Assembly: GCA_036824145.1 (NCBI GenBank)
Contig: DAITAT010000001.1
Span: forward strand, 50,965 to 114,964
Reading direction: 5' to 3'
Length of the DNA: 64,000 bases
From: DATMMS01 sp036824145
GTDB lineage: Bacteria > Chloroflexota > Dormibacteria > DASZGP01
Shown here: in pieces, positions 51,563 to 61,076 of the stretch
Layout: each line of letters opens with the position of its first letter
How positions within the stretch are numbered: position 1 is the stretch's first letter
The notes under the pieces: generated by a model
Told to the model about the DNA's origin: nothing
Seen by the model: the letters and a program-made list of their open reading frames with translations, nothing else
Databases searched by the model: none
Translations under genes and position numbers: made by a program

Positions 51563-53179
51563 GTGAATCAAACGGACTCGGACGAGCGACGCCGGATTGC
51601 CGCGTCAGGCACGCTGCTACTGGTTGCTTTCGCCGTCACCAAAGCCGCCGGCTACCTCCAGAAGGTCATCATCGCCCACCGTTTCGGCACCAGCGGCGAC
51701 ATGGACCTGTACGTCCTCTCCTTCACCATCCCGGATATTTTTCTCTTCCTCGTGATCGGTGGCGCGGTCAGTTCCGCCTTCGTGCCGGTGACCACGGAGC
51801 ACCTCGCCCGCGGCCAGGACGACGAAGCGCGCGGCGTCGTCAACGGCGTGATGACGGCCGCACTGCTGATCCTGGTGCTCGGGGTGGCGCTGCTGGAGCT
51901 GGCCAGCCCGCTGGTGGTTCGTCTCCTCGCCGGGGGCCGCGGACCCAGCGAGCAGGCCCTCACCCTGACCCTGACCCGGATCATCCTGCTGCAGGCGCTC
52001 TTTCTCGGCATGGGCGGGTTTGCGGTGGGGGTAATGAACGCCTACCGGCGATTCCTGCCGCTGTCGCTGGCGCCGCTGATGTACGACCTCGCCATCATCG
52101 GCGCCGCCCTCTTCCTGACCCAGGTGCGCTTCCACGGGAAACCCCTCGGCGTAGTCGGGCTTGCGATCGGCGTCGCCCTTGGCGGGCTGGCCCATTTCGC
52201 GATCCAGCTGCCTTCGCTGTTGCGCATCGGCTGGCGACCGCTGGTGCCGAGGGCGCTGCGCAACCCGGCGGTCTGGCGGGTGGCGGCACTGACCATCCCG
52301 ATCGCCCTGGGCCTGGTCGCGGTCCAGGCCAACATCGCCGTCGACAGGGTCCTTGCGGCTCGGCTCCCGTCCGGCCGGGTGGCGGCGCTCGACTTCGCCA
52401 ACGACATCGCCCAGATTCCCAACCTGACCTTCACCACCGCCTTGACGCTGGTGATGTTTCCGTATTTCGCCCGCCATGCGGCGCTGGGCGAGATCGGTGC
52501 GCTGCGACGGCAGGCGGCACTCGCGGTGCGCCTCAACCTCTTCGTGTTGCTGCCCGCGGCCGTCGGCCTGATCGTCCTGGGCCCGCCGATCATCGCCCTC
52601 TTGCTGCAGCGGGGCGCCTTCAATGCCGAGTCGACATCGCTGGTGACCGCGCCTCTCGCCCTGTTCGCCGTCGGCATCGGCGCCCAGGCCTCGATCTTCC
52701 TTGTGGCGCGCGTCTACTACTCGCTGCAGAAGGTGGTGACGCCGATGCTGGTGGCATTCGCGTCCGTCGCCGTCAACCTCGTCGCCACGCTTCTGTTCAT
52801 CGGCCCGCTGCAGCAAGGCGGCCTGGCGTTGGCGACATCGCTGGCCAGCATCTTCAACCTCAGCCTGCTGATCTACTGGCTGCGGCCGTACCTGGGAGGG
52901 TTCGAGGGCCGGCGCCTGGCGACGATGCTTGGCGAGGTCGCCGTCGGCTGCGCGGTGCTGGCAGCGGTCGCCTGGCTGACCTGGCGGGGGCTTGCCGGCG
53001 ATGGTCCGGTCCGCCTCGAGGTGCGACAGTACGTCGCGCTGGCGGCGTCGATGCTGCTGTCCGGTGGCGCCTACCTGGCGAGCCAGCGGCTCTTCCAATC
53101 GCCTGAGGCAGCGGTTGTGATGAGCGTCTTCCTGGGGCGCCGCGGCGCGGTCGCGGCAGCGTCCGCCGAGGCGCGCTGA
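51563..53179 (+). CDS. murJ: Lipid II flippase MurJ (MviN)
   Basis: MOP-superfamily transporter that flips lipid II across the cytoplasmic membrane. 538 residues with about 14 helices. Family features include KAAGYLQKVIIAHRFGTSGDMDLY (about residues 21-44), FVPVTTEHLARG and NDIAQIPNLTFTTALTLVMFPYFARHA (about 273-299), where the basic residues line the cavity. It fits with rodA and mrdA in the same window as part of the wall-synthesis set. GTG start; the last base of its stop is the first base of the ispE ATG. Confidence 0.93.
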   Translation: MNQTDSDERRRIAASGTLLLVAFAVTKAAGYLQKVIIAHRFGTSGDMDLYVLSFTIPDIFLFLVIGGAVSSAFVPVTTEHLARGQDDEARGVVNGVMTAALLILVLGVALLELASPLVVRLLAGGRGPSEQALTLTLTRIILLQALFLGMGGFAVGVMNAYRRFLPLSLAPLMYDLAIIGAALFLTQVRFHGKPLGVVGLAIGVALGGLAHFAIQLPSLLRIGWRPLVPRALRNPAVWRVAALTIPIALGLVAVQANIAVDRVLAARLPSGRVAALDFANDIAQIPNLTFTTALTLVMFPYFARHAALGEIGALRRQAALAVRLNLFVLLPAAVGLIVLGPPIIALLLQRGAFNAESTSLVTAPLALFAVGIGAQASIFLVARVYYSLQKVVTPMLVAFASVAVNLVATLLFIGPLQQGGLALATSLASIFNLSLLIYWLRPYLGGFEGRRLATMLGEVAVGCAVLAAVAWLTWRGLAGDGPVRLEVRQYVALAASMLLSGGAYLASQRLFQSPEAAVVMSVFLGRRGAVAAASAEAR

Positions 53180-54042
53180 TGAGCCTGACGCTCCGGGCTC
53201 CCGCCAAAGTCAACCTCGGCCTCGAGGTCACCGGTCGCCGGCCCGACGGGTACCACGAGCTGCGTTCGATCCTGGTCAACGTCGACATCGTCGACACCCT
53301 CGTCCTCGAGCCGGGCGAGGGCACCAGCGTCGGCGGCGACGCCGCCACAGGAGCCATCGCGCCCGACCGCGAGCTGGCATCGCGTGCGCTGCGCGGCCTC
53401 GAGGCGCTGGCCGGACGCGGGCTGGGGTTAGGCCTGCGGCTGCGCAAACTGATACCGGTTGGCGCCGGGCTTGGCGGCGGCAGCGCCGACGCCGCCGCGG
53501 TGTTGCGGGCGGCGCCTCGCCTGGGCGTCGACGCGCACCCCGAGCGGCTTGCCGCGCTGGCGCTTGAGCTTGGCGCCGACGTGCCCTTCCAGCTTAGCGG
53601 CGGCGCCGCGCTCGTCGGCGGGGCGGGGGAGGCGATCGAGCCGCTGCCCTACCGCGAGATGTGGCTGGCGCTCGCCTTCGGGCGCGTCCACGTCTCGACA
53701 GCCGCGGTCTTCGCCGAGCTTCGCCCCGAGGAGTGGAGCAGCGGCGAAGTCGTTGCAGCTGCCGCCGACCACTGGCGCCACGATTCCCCCGATCTGCGCT
53801 CTGCCCTCGACGAGCTTCCCAACACGCTCTGGGCCCCGGCGTCCCGCCTCCATGCCGGCGTCCTCGAAGACCAGGCGGTGGCGCTCGAGGAGGGAGGCTG
53901 GGTGCCGAGGTTGACCGGGTCCGGCAGCGCCATGTACCAGGTCTGCCGAAACCGGGCGGAGGCCCGCCGCCTGGCGCTTTCGGCTTCCACCCTCGGCTTT
54001 CAGACCTGGGCCTGCCGCACCCTGCCCGCGCCCACCGAGTGA
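53179..54042 (+). CDS. ispE: 4-diphosphocytidyl-2-C-methyl-D-erythritol kinase
   Basis: GHMP kinase of the non-mevalonate isoprenoid pathway. LRAPAKVNLGLEVTGRRPDGYHEL (about residues 4-27) and the ATP-binding loop IPVGAGLGGGSADAAAVLRA (about 92-111) are diagnostic. GSGSAMYQV near the C-terminus is the third motif. 287 residues. It supplies isoprenoid precursors, including the undecaprenyl carrier used by MurJ, so its overlap with murJ is sensible. Confidence 0.94.
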   Translation: MSLTLRAPAKVNLGLEVTGRRPDGYHELRSILVNVDIVDTLVLEPGEGTSVGGDAATGAIAPDRELASRALRGLEALAGRGLGLGLRLRKLIPVGAGLGGGSADAAAVLRAAPRLGVDAHPERLAALALELGADVPFQLSGGAALVGGAGEAIEPLPYREMWLALAFGRVHVSTAAVFAELRPEEWSSGEVVAAAADHWRHDSPDLRSALDELPNTLWAPASRLHAGVLEDQAVALEEGGWVPRLTGSGSAMYQVCRNRAEARRLALSASTLGFQTWACRTLPAPTE

Positions 54043-54074
54043 TCGCCTCACGGTGCCTCCGCGAGATGCGCCGA

Positions 54075-54080
54075 TAGCAT
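54075..54080 (+). promoter_or_regulatory. -10-like hexamer before murT
   Basis: TAGCAT ends 7 nt before GTG 54087; AGGCCT fills the gap. This fits the leaderless pattern. Confidence 0.45.
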
Positions 54081-54086
54081 AGGCCT

Positions 54087-55475
54087 GTGGACCCCACCCT
54101 CAGCGCCGCCGTCGTGGCCGGCAAGCTCACATCGACCACCATCAGGCGCCTTGGTCGTGGCGGCGGGACCACGCTTCCCGGCCGCGTCAGCGCCCGCATC
54201 GACGGCCGCGCCCTCGAGAAGCTCAGTCGGGGCCTCGAGCTCGGCGTCATCGTGGTCGCCGGGACCAACGGAAAGACCACCACCTCGAGCCTGCTTCGCA
54301 CCATCCTCGAGGCCTCTGGCGCGCGAGTCGTCGGCAACCGCGCCGGCGCCAACCTGGTCTCCGGGCTGACCGCCGCGGTGGTGGCGGACAGCCGGCTCGG
54401 CGGCAGTGCTCGCGCCCAGGTCGGCGTCTTCGAAGTCGATGAGGCGAGCCTTCCGGCGGTGGTGGCGGCGACCTCGCCCCGCGTGGTGGTGGTGACCAAC
54501 CTCTTCCGTGACCAGCTCGACCGCTACGGCGAGCTGGAGTCAAGCGCGGCCGCGATCTCGGCCGGCCTCGCCGCACTCCCCGCCGCGTCGCAGGTGATGC
54601 TCTGCGCCGACGACCCCGCCGTCGCCTACCTCGGTCGCGACCTCCGGGCCGAGGTCAAGTACTTCGGCCTCGACGACGGCGCCCAGGGGCAACCCCAACT
54701 GCCGCACGCGGCCGACAGCAAGTTCTGTCCGCGTTGCGGCCAGCCCTTCGATTTCAGCCGCGTCTACGTCGGCCACCTGGGCCACTACCGCTGCCCGACC
54801 GGCGATTTCGAGCGCCCTAAGGCCGACCTCTCGGCGACCCGCGCGGAGTTCTCGGGGCTCGTCTCCCAGGCGATCACGGTCACCGGCATGGGCATCACCA
54901 CCGAGGTCCTCGAGGTTCCCCTGTCAGGCCTCTACAACACCTACAACGTCCTCGCCGCAACCGCCGGTGCCCTGTGCGCCGACATCCCTGCGGGCACCGT
55001 GAAGGCGGCGCTGCGCGACTTCCAACCAGCCTTCGGACGCCTGGAGCGTGTCGACGTTGACGGCCGTATCCTCCACCTGCTGCTGGCCAAGAACCCGGCC
55101 GGGTTCAACGAGGTCCTGCGCGCCAGCCGAACGCTGGGGCAGGGTCGCCGGTTCGTCATCGCCGTGAACGACCGCATCGCCGACGGCCGCGATATCTCGT
55201 GGATTTGGGACGTCGATTTCGAGCTCCTCGATGACGCCGAGAGGATCGTTCTCACCGGCGACCGGGCGCTTGACATGCGCATCCGCCTCAAATACGGCGG
55301 CGTCCCCATGACCCGGGTGGAGGTCGCGCCCACGGTTGCTGGTGGTGTCGACGCCGCCCTCCACCTGGCGGCTGATGGCGAGGAGGTCTTCATCCTGCCC
55401 ACCTACACCGCGATGCTGGAGCTCCGGGCCGAGATGGCGCGGCGCGGCTACCTGCGCCCGTTCTGGGAGGGATAG
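54087..55475 (+). CDS. murT: MurT, lipid II isoglutaminyl synthase subunit
   Basis: Mur-ligase-like partner that, with GatD, converts the D-Glu of lipid II to D-isoglutamine. The ATP loop is VVAGTNGKTTTSSLLRTIL (about residues 55-73), and VVTNLFRDQLDRYGELE (about 137-153) is the Mur ligase core. The zinc-ribbon insert shows CPRCG then YRCPTGDF (about 214-238): three of the four usual Cys are seen and the fourth is Gly. The C-terminal domain DUF1727 follows (NPAGFNEVLRA, NDRIADGRDISWIWDVDFE). 462 residues. The stop overlaps the gatD start. Confidence 0.93.
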   Translation: MDPTLSAAVVAGKLTSTTIRRLGRGGGTTLPGRVSARIDGRALEKLSRGLELGVIVVAGTNGKTTTSSLLRTILEASGARVVGNRAGANLVSGLTAAVVADSRLGGSARAQVGVFEVDEASLPAVVAATSPRVVVVTNLFRDQLDRYGELESSAAAISAGLAALPAASQVMLCADDPAVAYLGRDLRAEVKYFGLDDGAQGQPQLPHAADSKFCPRCGQPFDFSRVYVGHLGHYRCPTGDFERPKADLSATRAEFSGLVSQAITVTGMGITTEVLEVPLSGLYNTYNVLAATAGALCADIPAGTVKAALRDFQPAFGRLERVDVDGRILHLLLAKNPAGFNEVLRASRTLGQGRRFVIAVNDRIADGRDISWIWDVDFELLDDAERIVLTGDRALDMRIRLKYGGVPMTRVEVAPTVAGGVDAALHLAADGEEVFILPTYTAMLELRAEMARRGYLRPFWEG

Positions 55476-56236
55476 TGTCGCCGGCGCGGCTCCGCCTCGG
55501 GCATCTCTATCCCCACGAGATGAGCATCTATGGCGACCGTGGCAACGTCCTGTCGCTGCTCGATCGCAGCCGCCGGCGTGGCATCGAACTGGAGGTTATG
55601 GAAGTCGGCCGGGGGCCGGCCGACATCGACGGCGTCGACATCTTCTTCATCGGCGGAGGCCAGGACCTCGACCAGGACCTGGTGGCGCGTGACCTCGCCG
55701 GTGACAAACGAGCGCAGCTTGTCGAGGCGGTCGCCGGCGGGGCCGTGCTGCTGGCGGTGTGTGGCGGCTATCAGTTCCTGGGCAGCCACTACACCACCGT
55801 CGATGGCACCCGTCTGCCCGGGCTGGGGCTGGTCGACCTTCGCACCGAGGCGGGTGAGCGGCGGGCCATCGGCAACGTCATCGTCGAGACCAACGGCCTC
55901 GGCCTCAGACCGACGACGCTGGTGGGGTTCGAGAACCACGCCGGCCGCACCTACCTCGGGCCCGGGCTGCAACCACTGGGCAGATGCCTTGTCGGTAGCG
56001 GCAACAACGGCGATGACGGCAATGAAGGTGTCGTTGCCGGGACCGTGATCGGCACCTACTTGCACGGGTCGCTGCTGCCCAAGAACCCCCACCTCACCGA
56101 CCGCATCCTGGAGCTGGCGCTGCGGCGCCGCGACCCCTCTGCGGAGCTGGCTCCGCTGGCCGCCGACGAAGAGATGGCAGCGCACCACGCCATGGCCGAG
56201 CGCATCGGGCGCGAAGGCCCCGTTGGCAAGCGATGA
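55475..56236 (+). CDS. gatD: GatD, glutamine amidotransferase subunit of lipid II isoglutaminyl synthase
   Basis: Supplies ammonia from glutamine to MurT. Class I triad-type amidotransferase: the nucleophile lies in AVCGGYQFLG (Cys about residue 92), and the partner His is in IGTYLHGSLLPKNPHLTD. LYPHEMSIYGDRGNVLSLL is the family start. GTG 55475 shares the last base of the murT stop. 253 residues. Presence of MurT-GatD indicates amidated peptidoglycan, typical of monoderm-type walls. Confidence 0.93.
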   Translation: MSPARLRLGHLYPHEMSIYGDRGNVLSLLDRSRRRGIELEVMEVGRGPADIDGVDIFFIGGGQDLDQDLVARDLAGDKRAQLVEAVAGGAVLLAVCGGYQFLGSHYTTVDGTRLPGLGLVDLRTEAGERRAIGNVIVETNGLGLRPTTLVGFENHAGRTYLGPGLQPLGRCLVGSGNNGDDGNEGVVAGTVIGTYLHGSLLPKNPHLTDRILELALRRRDPSAELAPLAADEEMAAHHAMAERIGREGPVGKR

Positions 56237-56295
56237 GCGAGCCAGGCCATGAACGCCAAGCGATGAAGGGCGGAGGCGTCGGACAGGCCCGCGGC

Positions 56296-56301
56296 TAGAC
56301 T
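56296..56301 (+). promoter_or_regulatory. -10-like hexamer before tRNA-Gln
   Basis: TAGACT ends 11 nt before the tRNA 5' end, leaving an inferred leader of about 4 nt. Confidence 0.5.
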
Positions 56302-56311
56302 CAAAGCGCTT

Positions 56312-56382
56312 TCGGGGGTCGTCTAACGGTAGGACGGCAGCCTTTGGAGCTGTTCATCTAGGTTCGAGCCCTAGCCCCCGAG
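56312..56382 (+). tRNA. tRNA-Gln (anticodon TTG)
   Basis: Acceptor TCGGGGG pairs with CCCCCGA, giving the U1-A72 pair typical of tRNA-Gln. The anticodon stem GCAGC/GCTGT encloses loop CTTTGGA (anticodon TTG, reads CAA), and the T-loop is TTCGAGC. The discriminator is G, also usual for Gln. CCA is not encoded (GCA follows). Confidence 0.93.
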
Positions 56383-56401
56383 CACCCTGCCGCGGGGCCG
56401 A

Positions 56402-56410
56402 TGTTAAAAT
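56402..56410 (+). promoter_or_regulatory. Extended -10 promoter before glmU
   Basis: TGTTAAAAT, 19 nt after tRNA-Gln, ends 12 nt before ATG 56422. An upstream in-frame ATG at 56401 lies inside this box and so is unlikely to be in the mRNA. Confidence 0.55.
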
Positions 56411-56421
56411 CTCCCTCTCTG

Positions 56422-57855
56422 ATGCCCGAAGATGGCGATACCCCTTTGCCTCGACGCCAGCCACGAGCATCCGCTAGGGATCTGCTGGTCGTCATCCTCG
56501 CTGCCGGACAGGGCAAGCGGATGCGTTCGGCGATCCCGAAAATACTGCACCCGCTGGCGGGCGAATCCCTGGTCCATTACCCCATCCAGCTCGCCCGGCA
56601 GCTCGGCGCACGGAGCATCGTCCTGGTGCACGCGCCCGGCCAGGAGGCCAGCCTCGTCCCCATCGCCGCGGGCCTGACCTTGACCGCGCAGCAGCGGCCG
56701 CTGGGCACCGGCCACGCTCTCAACCAGGTGCCGCAAGCGCTGCGCCAGGCACTCGAGGTTCTGGTCCTCTACGGCGACGTGCCGCTCTTGACGGTGGCCA
56801 CGGTACGGCGCCTGATCCAGCTGCGGCGGCGCAACGACCTCGACTGTGCGCTGCTGGCCGCCCGGATGGCCGACCCCACCGGCTACGGTCGGCTGGTGGA
56901 GTCGGACGACGGCCGCGTGCACATCGTCGAGGAGAGCGACGTCACCCCCGGCGAGGCCGAAATCGACCTGGTCAATACCGGCGTCTGCTGCTTCCGCGCC
57001 GAGTCGCTGTGGCCCGCCCTCCGCCGGGTCAAGAAGAGCTCTCGCACCGGCGAGTACTACCTCACCGACGTCTTCGAAACGCTGGAGCGCCGGGGGCTGT
57101 TGGCATGCGAAAAGGAAGAGGCGATGGGGGTCAACGATCGCTGGCAGCTGGCGGCGGCGGAGGCGGTCCTGAGGCGCCGGAAGAACCGCGAGCTTGCCCA
57201 GTCGGGGGTCACCATCGTCGATCCCGACACAACTTACATTGACTTCGGGGTCAGCATCGAAGCCGATGCGGTGATCCATCCCTTCAGCTTCCTGCGGGGC
57301 CGCACCAGCATCGGCTCGCGCACCCAAATCGGCCCCTTCGCCGAGATCAACGACTGCGCGATCGGCCGTGATTGCGTTGTGGGGCGGTCGCACCTGGCGG
57401 AGTCGGTGGTCGAGGACGGGGTCGACATCGGGCCCTTCAACCGCCTGCGCTCTGGCACCGTGGTCGCCAAGAAATCGCGGATCGGCACCCACACCGAGAT
57501 AAAGAACACCCTGGTGGGGCCTGAGTCCGACATCCACCATTTCTCGTACCTGGGCGATGCCGTTCTGGGGAAGGGCGTCAATATCGGCGCGGGTACCGTG
57601 ACCGCGAACTACAACGGTGTCGTCAAGCGGCGGACCGTGATCGGCGACAACGTCTTCATCGGCACCGACAGCACCCTGGTGGCGCCGGTCTCGATCGGTG
57701 ATCGCGCCTATACCGCGGCCGGGTCGGTGATCACTGACGACGTCGCCGCCGATGCGCTTGCGATCGAGCGGAGCGAGCAGCGCGAGGTGCCCAGGTGGAC
57801 CCAGCGACGCCGGAAGGGCACACCGGCCCCCGATGGCGGCTCCCGGTCGGGGTAA
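56422..57855 (+). CDS. glmU: Bifunctional UDP-GlcNAc pyrophosphorylase / GlcN-1-P acetyltransferase
   Basis: Makes UDP-N-acetylglucosamine for peptidoglycan. The N-terminal nucleotidyltransferase has LAAGQGKRMRSAIPKILHPL (about residues 26-45). The C-terminal left-handed beta-helix (about 255-450) includes GPFNRLRSGTVVAKKSRIGT (RPG-type segment), GDAVLGKGVNIGAGTVTANY and VFIGTDSTLVAPVSIGD. 477 residues from ATG 56422, chosen because ATG 56401 lies in the -10 box. The stop TAA overlaps the -10 hexamer of prs. Confidence 0.95.
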   Translation: MPEDGDTPLPRRQPRASARDLLVVILAAGQGKRMRSAIPKILHPLAGESLVHYPIQLARQLGARSIVLVHAPGQEASLVPIAAGLTLTAQQRPLGTGHALNQVPQALRQALEVLVLYGDVPLLTVATVRRLIQLRRRNDLDCALLAARMADPTGYGRLVESDDGRVHIVEESDVTPGEAEIDLVNTGVCCFRAESLWPALRRVKKSSRTGEYYLTDVFETLERRGLLACEKEEAMGVNDRWQLAAAEAVLRRRKNRELAQSGVTIVDPDTTYIDFGVSIEADAVIHPFSFLRGRTSIGSRTQIGPFAEINDCAIGRDCVVGRSHLAESVVEDGVDIGPFNRLRSGTVVAKKSRIGTHTEIKNTLVGPESDIHHFSYLGDAVLGKGVNIGAGTVTANYNGVVKRRTVIGDNVFIGTDSTLVAPVSIGDRAYTAAGSVITDDVAADALAIERSEQREVPRWTQRRRKGTPAPDGGSRSG

Positions 57856-57858
57856 AGT
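57853..57858 (+). promoter_or_regulatory. -10-like hexamer before prs
   Basis: TAAAGT overlaps the glmU stop. Unlike the leaderless starts, a good ribosome binding site (GGAGGAGAGG, 57874-57883) follows before TTG 57889. Confidence 0.4.
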
Positions 57859-57888
57859 GATCGCACCATCGGTGGAGGAGAGGATCCC

Positions 57889-58866
<978 letters not shown>

Positions 58867-58869
58867 GGC

Positions 58870-60246
58870 GTGGATGGAGGAGCTCCGGCCGGCCCTGACC
58901 CGGTGCCTTTGAGTACCTACGACATGCTCCTGGTGGCGCTCCTGTTCGTCACCTTCATCGCTGCCTCGCTGGCTGCCTCGGCCGAGACCGCGCTGACCTC
59001 AATCAGCCGGATCAAACTGCGCCGCCTCGTGGAGGACGGCAACCAGCGGGCCGCTGTGATCGAGAAGCTCCACCGCGAGCCCAACGAATACCTGACCGCC
59101 ATCCTCACCACCAACACCATGGCGATCGTGATCTCGGCCACCAGCGCGAGCCTGATCGCCGAGAACCACGGCTTGACTGCGTTCCTCCCACAACTGCTGG
59201 TCAGCTTTCTCGACGCCATGGTGGTGCTGGTCTTCGCCGAGATCACGGCCAAGTCGCTGGCGCTGTCCAACATCGGCTTTGCCCTCATGGTGGCGCCGAC
59301 GATTGCCACGATCACGACCGTGCTTCGTCCCGGGCTCCGCCTGATGAGCGGCTTCGCCCGATTGGTGGCCCGCGGCCGCGGCACCGTAAAGGGCCCCTTC
59401 GTGACCGAGGAAGAGCTGAAGATGCTGGTCACCGTGGGTGAGGAGGAGGGGATCATCGAAGAAGAGGAGCGGGAGATGATCCACGGCATCATCGAGATCG
59501 GCGACATGACCGTCCGCGAGGCGATGATCCCGCGCATCGACATCGTCGCCGTGGAGGTCACCCGACCGATCGCGGAGATCGTGGGCTTGATCCTCAAGCA
59601 CGGCCACACCCGTATCCCCGTCTACGAGCAGACCATCGACCACATCGTCGGCGTGGCCTACGCCAAAGACCTGCTCCGCTACAGTTCCCAGCGACGCGCC
59701 GAAAACGGCAAGAACGGCGACCTCCGCAAGGTGCTGCGCAAGCCCTACTTCGTGCCTGAGAACAAGAACCTCTCCGAGTTCCTCCATGAGATGCGAGAGA
59801 ACCGGGTCCACATGGCGATCGTCATCGACGAGCATGGCCAGACCGCGGGCATGATCACGATCGAGGACATCATCGAGGAGATCGTCGGCCCCATCCGCGA
59901 CGAGTACGACGCGATGGAGGAGGAGGAGGTCCAATTCCTGGCCCCCGGTGACGCTGTCCTGGATGCTCGCGTATCCCTGGACGACGCGCGTGAGGAGCTG
60001 GGGCTAAAGCTGGCGGCCGAAGATGTCGACTCCCTGGGCGGGTTCATCTACACGCACCTGGGGACGATCCCCAAGAGCGGCGAGGTGATCAACGTGGAGG
60101 GTGCCTCGATGACGGTGGAGACGGTGCGCGGCCAGCGGATCGGCAAGGTCCGCGTCCGCGGTGAGCGACCGTTCCCCGGCGCCATCCGCCGTGAGGAGGC
60201 GCGAGCGGAACAGGAGGAGAGGGCCGCCGCCGCCGAGGGCGAGTGA
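58870..60246 (+). CDS. CNNM/CorC-type (hemolysin family) membrane transporter
   Basis: DUF21-CBS-CBS-CorC_HlyC protein of the family linked to Mg2+ or Co2+ transport. The N-terminal DUF21 domain has three to four helices (about residues 16-165; ASAETALTSISRIKLRRLV is the signature). Two CBS domains follow (MTVREAMIPRIDIVAVEV ... MAIVIDEHGQTAGMITIEDI, about 210-335), then a CorC domain (about 345-435). 458 residues from GTG 58870; TTG 58912 (L-S-T-Y-D-M-L-L) or ATG 58924 are equally possible starts. The C-terminus is Glu/Ala-rich. Confidence 0.92.
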   Translation: MDGGAPAGPDPVPLSTYDMLLVALLFVTFIAASLAASAETALTSISRIKLRRLVEDGNQRAAVIEKLHREPNEYLTAILTTNTMAIVISATSASLIAENHGLTAFLPQLLVSFLDAMVVLVFAEITAKSLALSNIGFALMVAPTIATITTVLRPGLRLMSGFARLVARGRGTVKGPFVTEEELKMLVTVGEEEGIIEEEEREMIHGIIEIGDMTVREAMIPRIDIVAVEVTRPIAEIVGLILKHGHTRIPVYEQTIDHIVGVAYAKDLLRYSSQRRAENGKNGDLRKVLRKPYFVPENKNLSEFLHEMRENRVHMAIVIDEHGQTAGMITIEDIIEEIVGPIRDEYDAMEEEEVQFLAPGDAVLDARVSLDDAREELGLKLAAEDVDSLGGFIYTHLGTIPKSGEVINVEGASMTVETVRGQRIGKVRVRGERPFPGAIRREEARAEQEERAAAAEGE

Positions 60247-60291
60247 GGACCGGGCGACCCATCTCGCCAAGCTGGCTCGAGAACGACGCCG

Positions 60292-61047
60292 ATGCCGGTC
60301 TATAGCGCCGAGGCGGTTGTCCTGCGCAAGGTCGACTACGGTGAGGCGGACCGGATCCTCACCCTCTTCACCCGTGAGCGCGGCAAGCTCCCTGCCATCG
60401 CCAAGGCGGTTCGGCGGGCCAAGAGCCGGATGAGCGGCCAGCTCGATGTCTTCTCGCACGGCCAGATGCTGCTGGCCGAGGGCCGCCGGATGGACGTTGT
60501 CACCCAGTTCCAGCGCATCACCCGCAGCGATGGCCTGGCTGCCGACCTGCCCCGGGGCGCGGCCGCGGCGGTGGTGGTTGAGGTTGCCGACAAGGTGCTG
60601 GAGGAGCGGCATCCGCAACCGGAGCTGTTCGAGGTAGTGGTAGGCGCCCTCGACCGCCTGAGCCAGCCGTGGGTGAGCGCGCGCCTCGAGCTCTGCGACT
60701 TCCTGATGCGGGTGCTGGGCGAGCTGGGCTATACCCCGGCCCTGGCCGACTGCGCCCGGTGCGGCAAGCCGATTGGGGAGACGGGGCTCGGCTTCTCGCC
60801 GATCGCGGGCGGGGTCATCTGCGGCGACTGCAACAAGAGTGAGCTGCCCAGCCCGCCGATCTCCGCCCGCGCCGTCAAGGTGCTGCGCGTCTGTGCCGCG
60901 GGCGATCGCGACCTATTCTTTAGGCTTCGCCTGGACGAGGACGACCTGGCCGCCCTTGAGGGGGCACTGGAGGCGCAGCTCGAGCATCACCTCGACCGGC
61001 AGTTGAAATCGATCGACTTCGCCCGTCGAGTCAGACGCCCCGCCTGA
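60292..61047 (+). CDS. recO: DNA repair protein RecO
   Basis: Recombination mediator that helps load RecA with RecF and RecR. The N-terminal OB-fold includes AVVLRKVDYGEADRILTLFTR (about residues 8-28). A C4 zinc site is visible: CARCGKP (about 152-158) and ICGDCNKS (about 177-184). 251 residues. It sits between the CNNM gene and glyS, a common neighbourhood. Confidence 0.93.
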   Translation: MPVYSAEAVVLRKVDYGEADRILTLFTRERGKLPAIAKAVRRAKSRMSGQLDVFSHGQMLLAEGRRMDVVTQFQRITRSDGLAADLPRGAAAAVVVEVADKVLEERHPQPELFEVVVGALDRLSQPWVSARLELCDFLMRVLGELGYTPALADCARCGKPIGETGLGFSPIAGGVICGDCNKSELPSPPISARAVKVLRVCAAGDRDLFFRLRLDEDDLAALEGALEAQLEHHLDRQLKSIDFARRVRRPA

Positions 61048-61076
61048 GCCACAGCCGGGGCACCAGAGGTAGGCAC

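Noticed and set aside
51403..53106. 567-codon open frame overlapping murJ in another forward frame
   Set aside because: Arg/Pro/Ala-rich low-complexity translation; murJ in the other frame has full family motifs.
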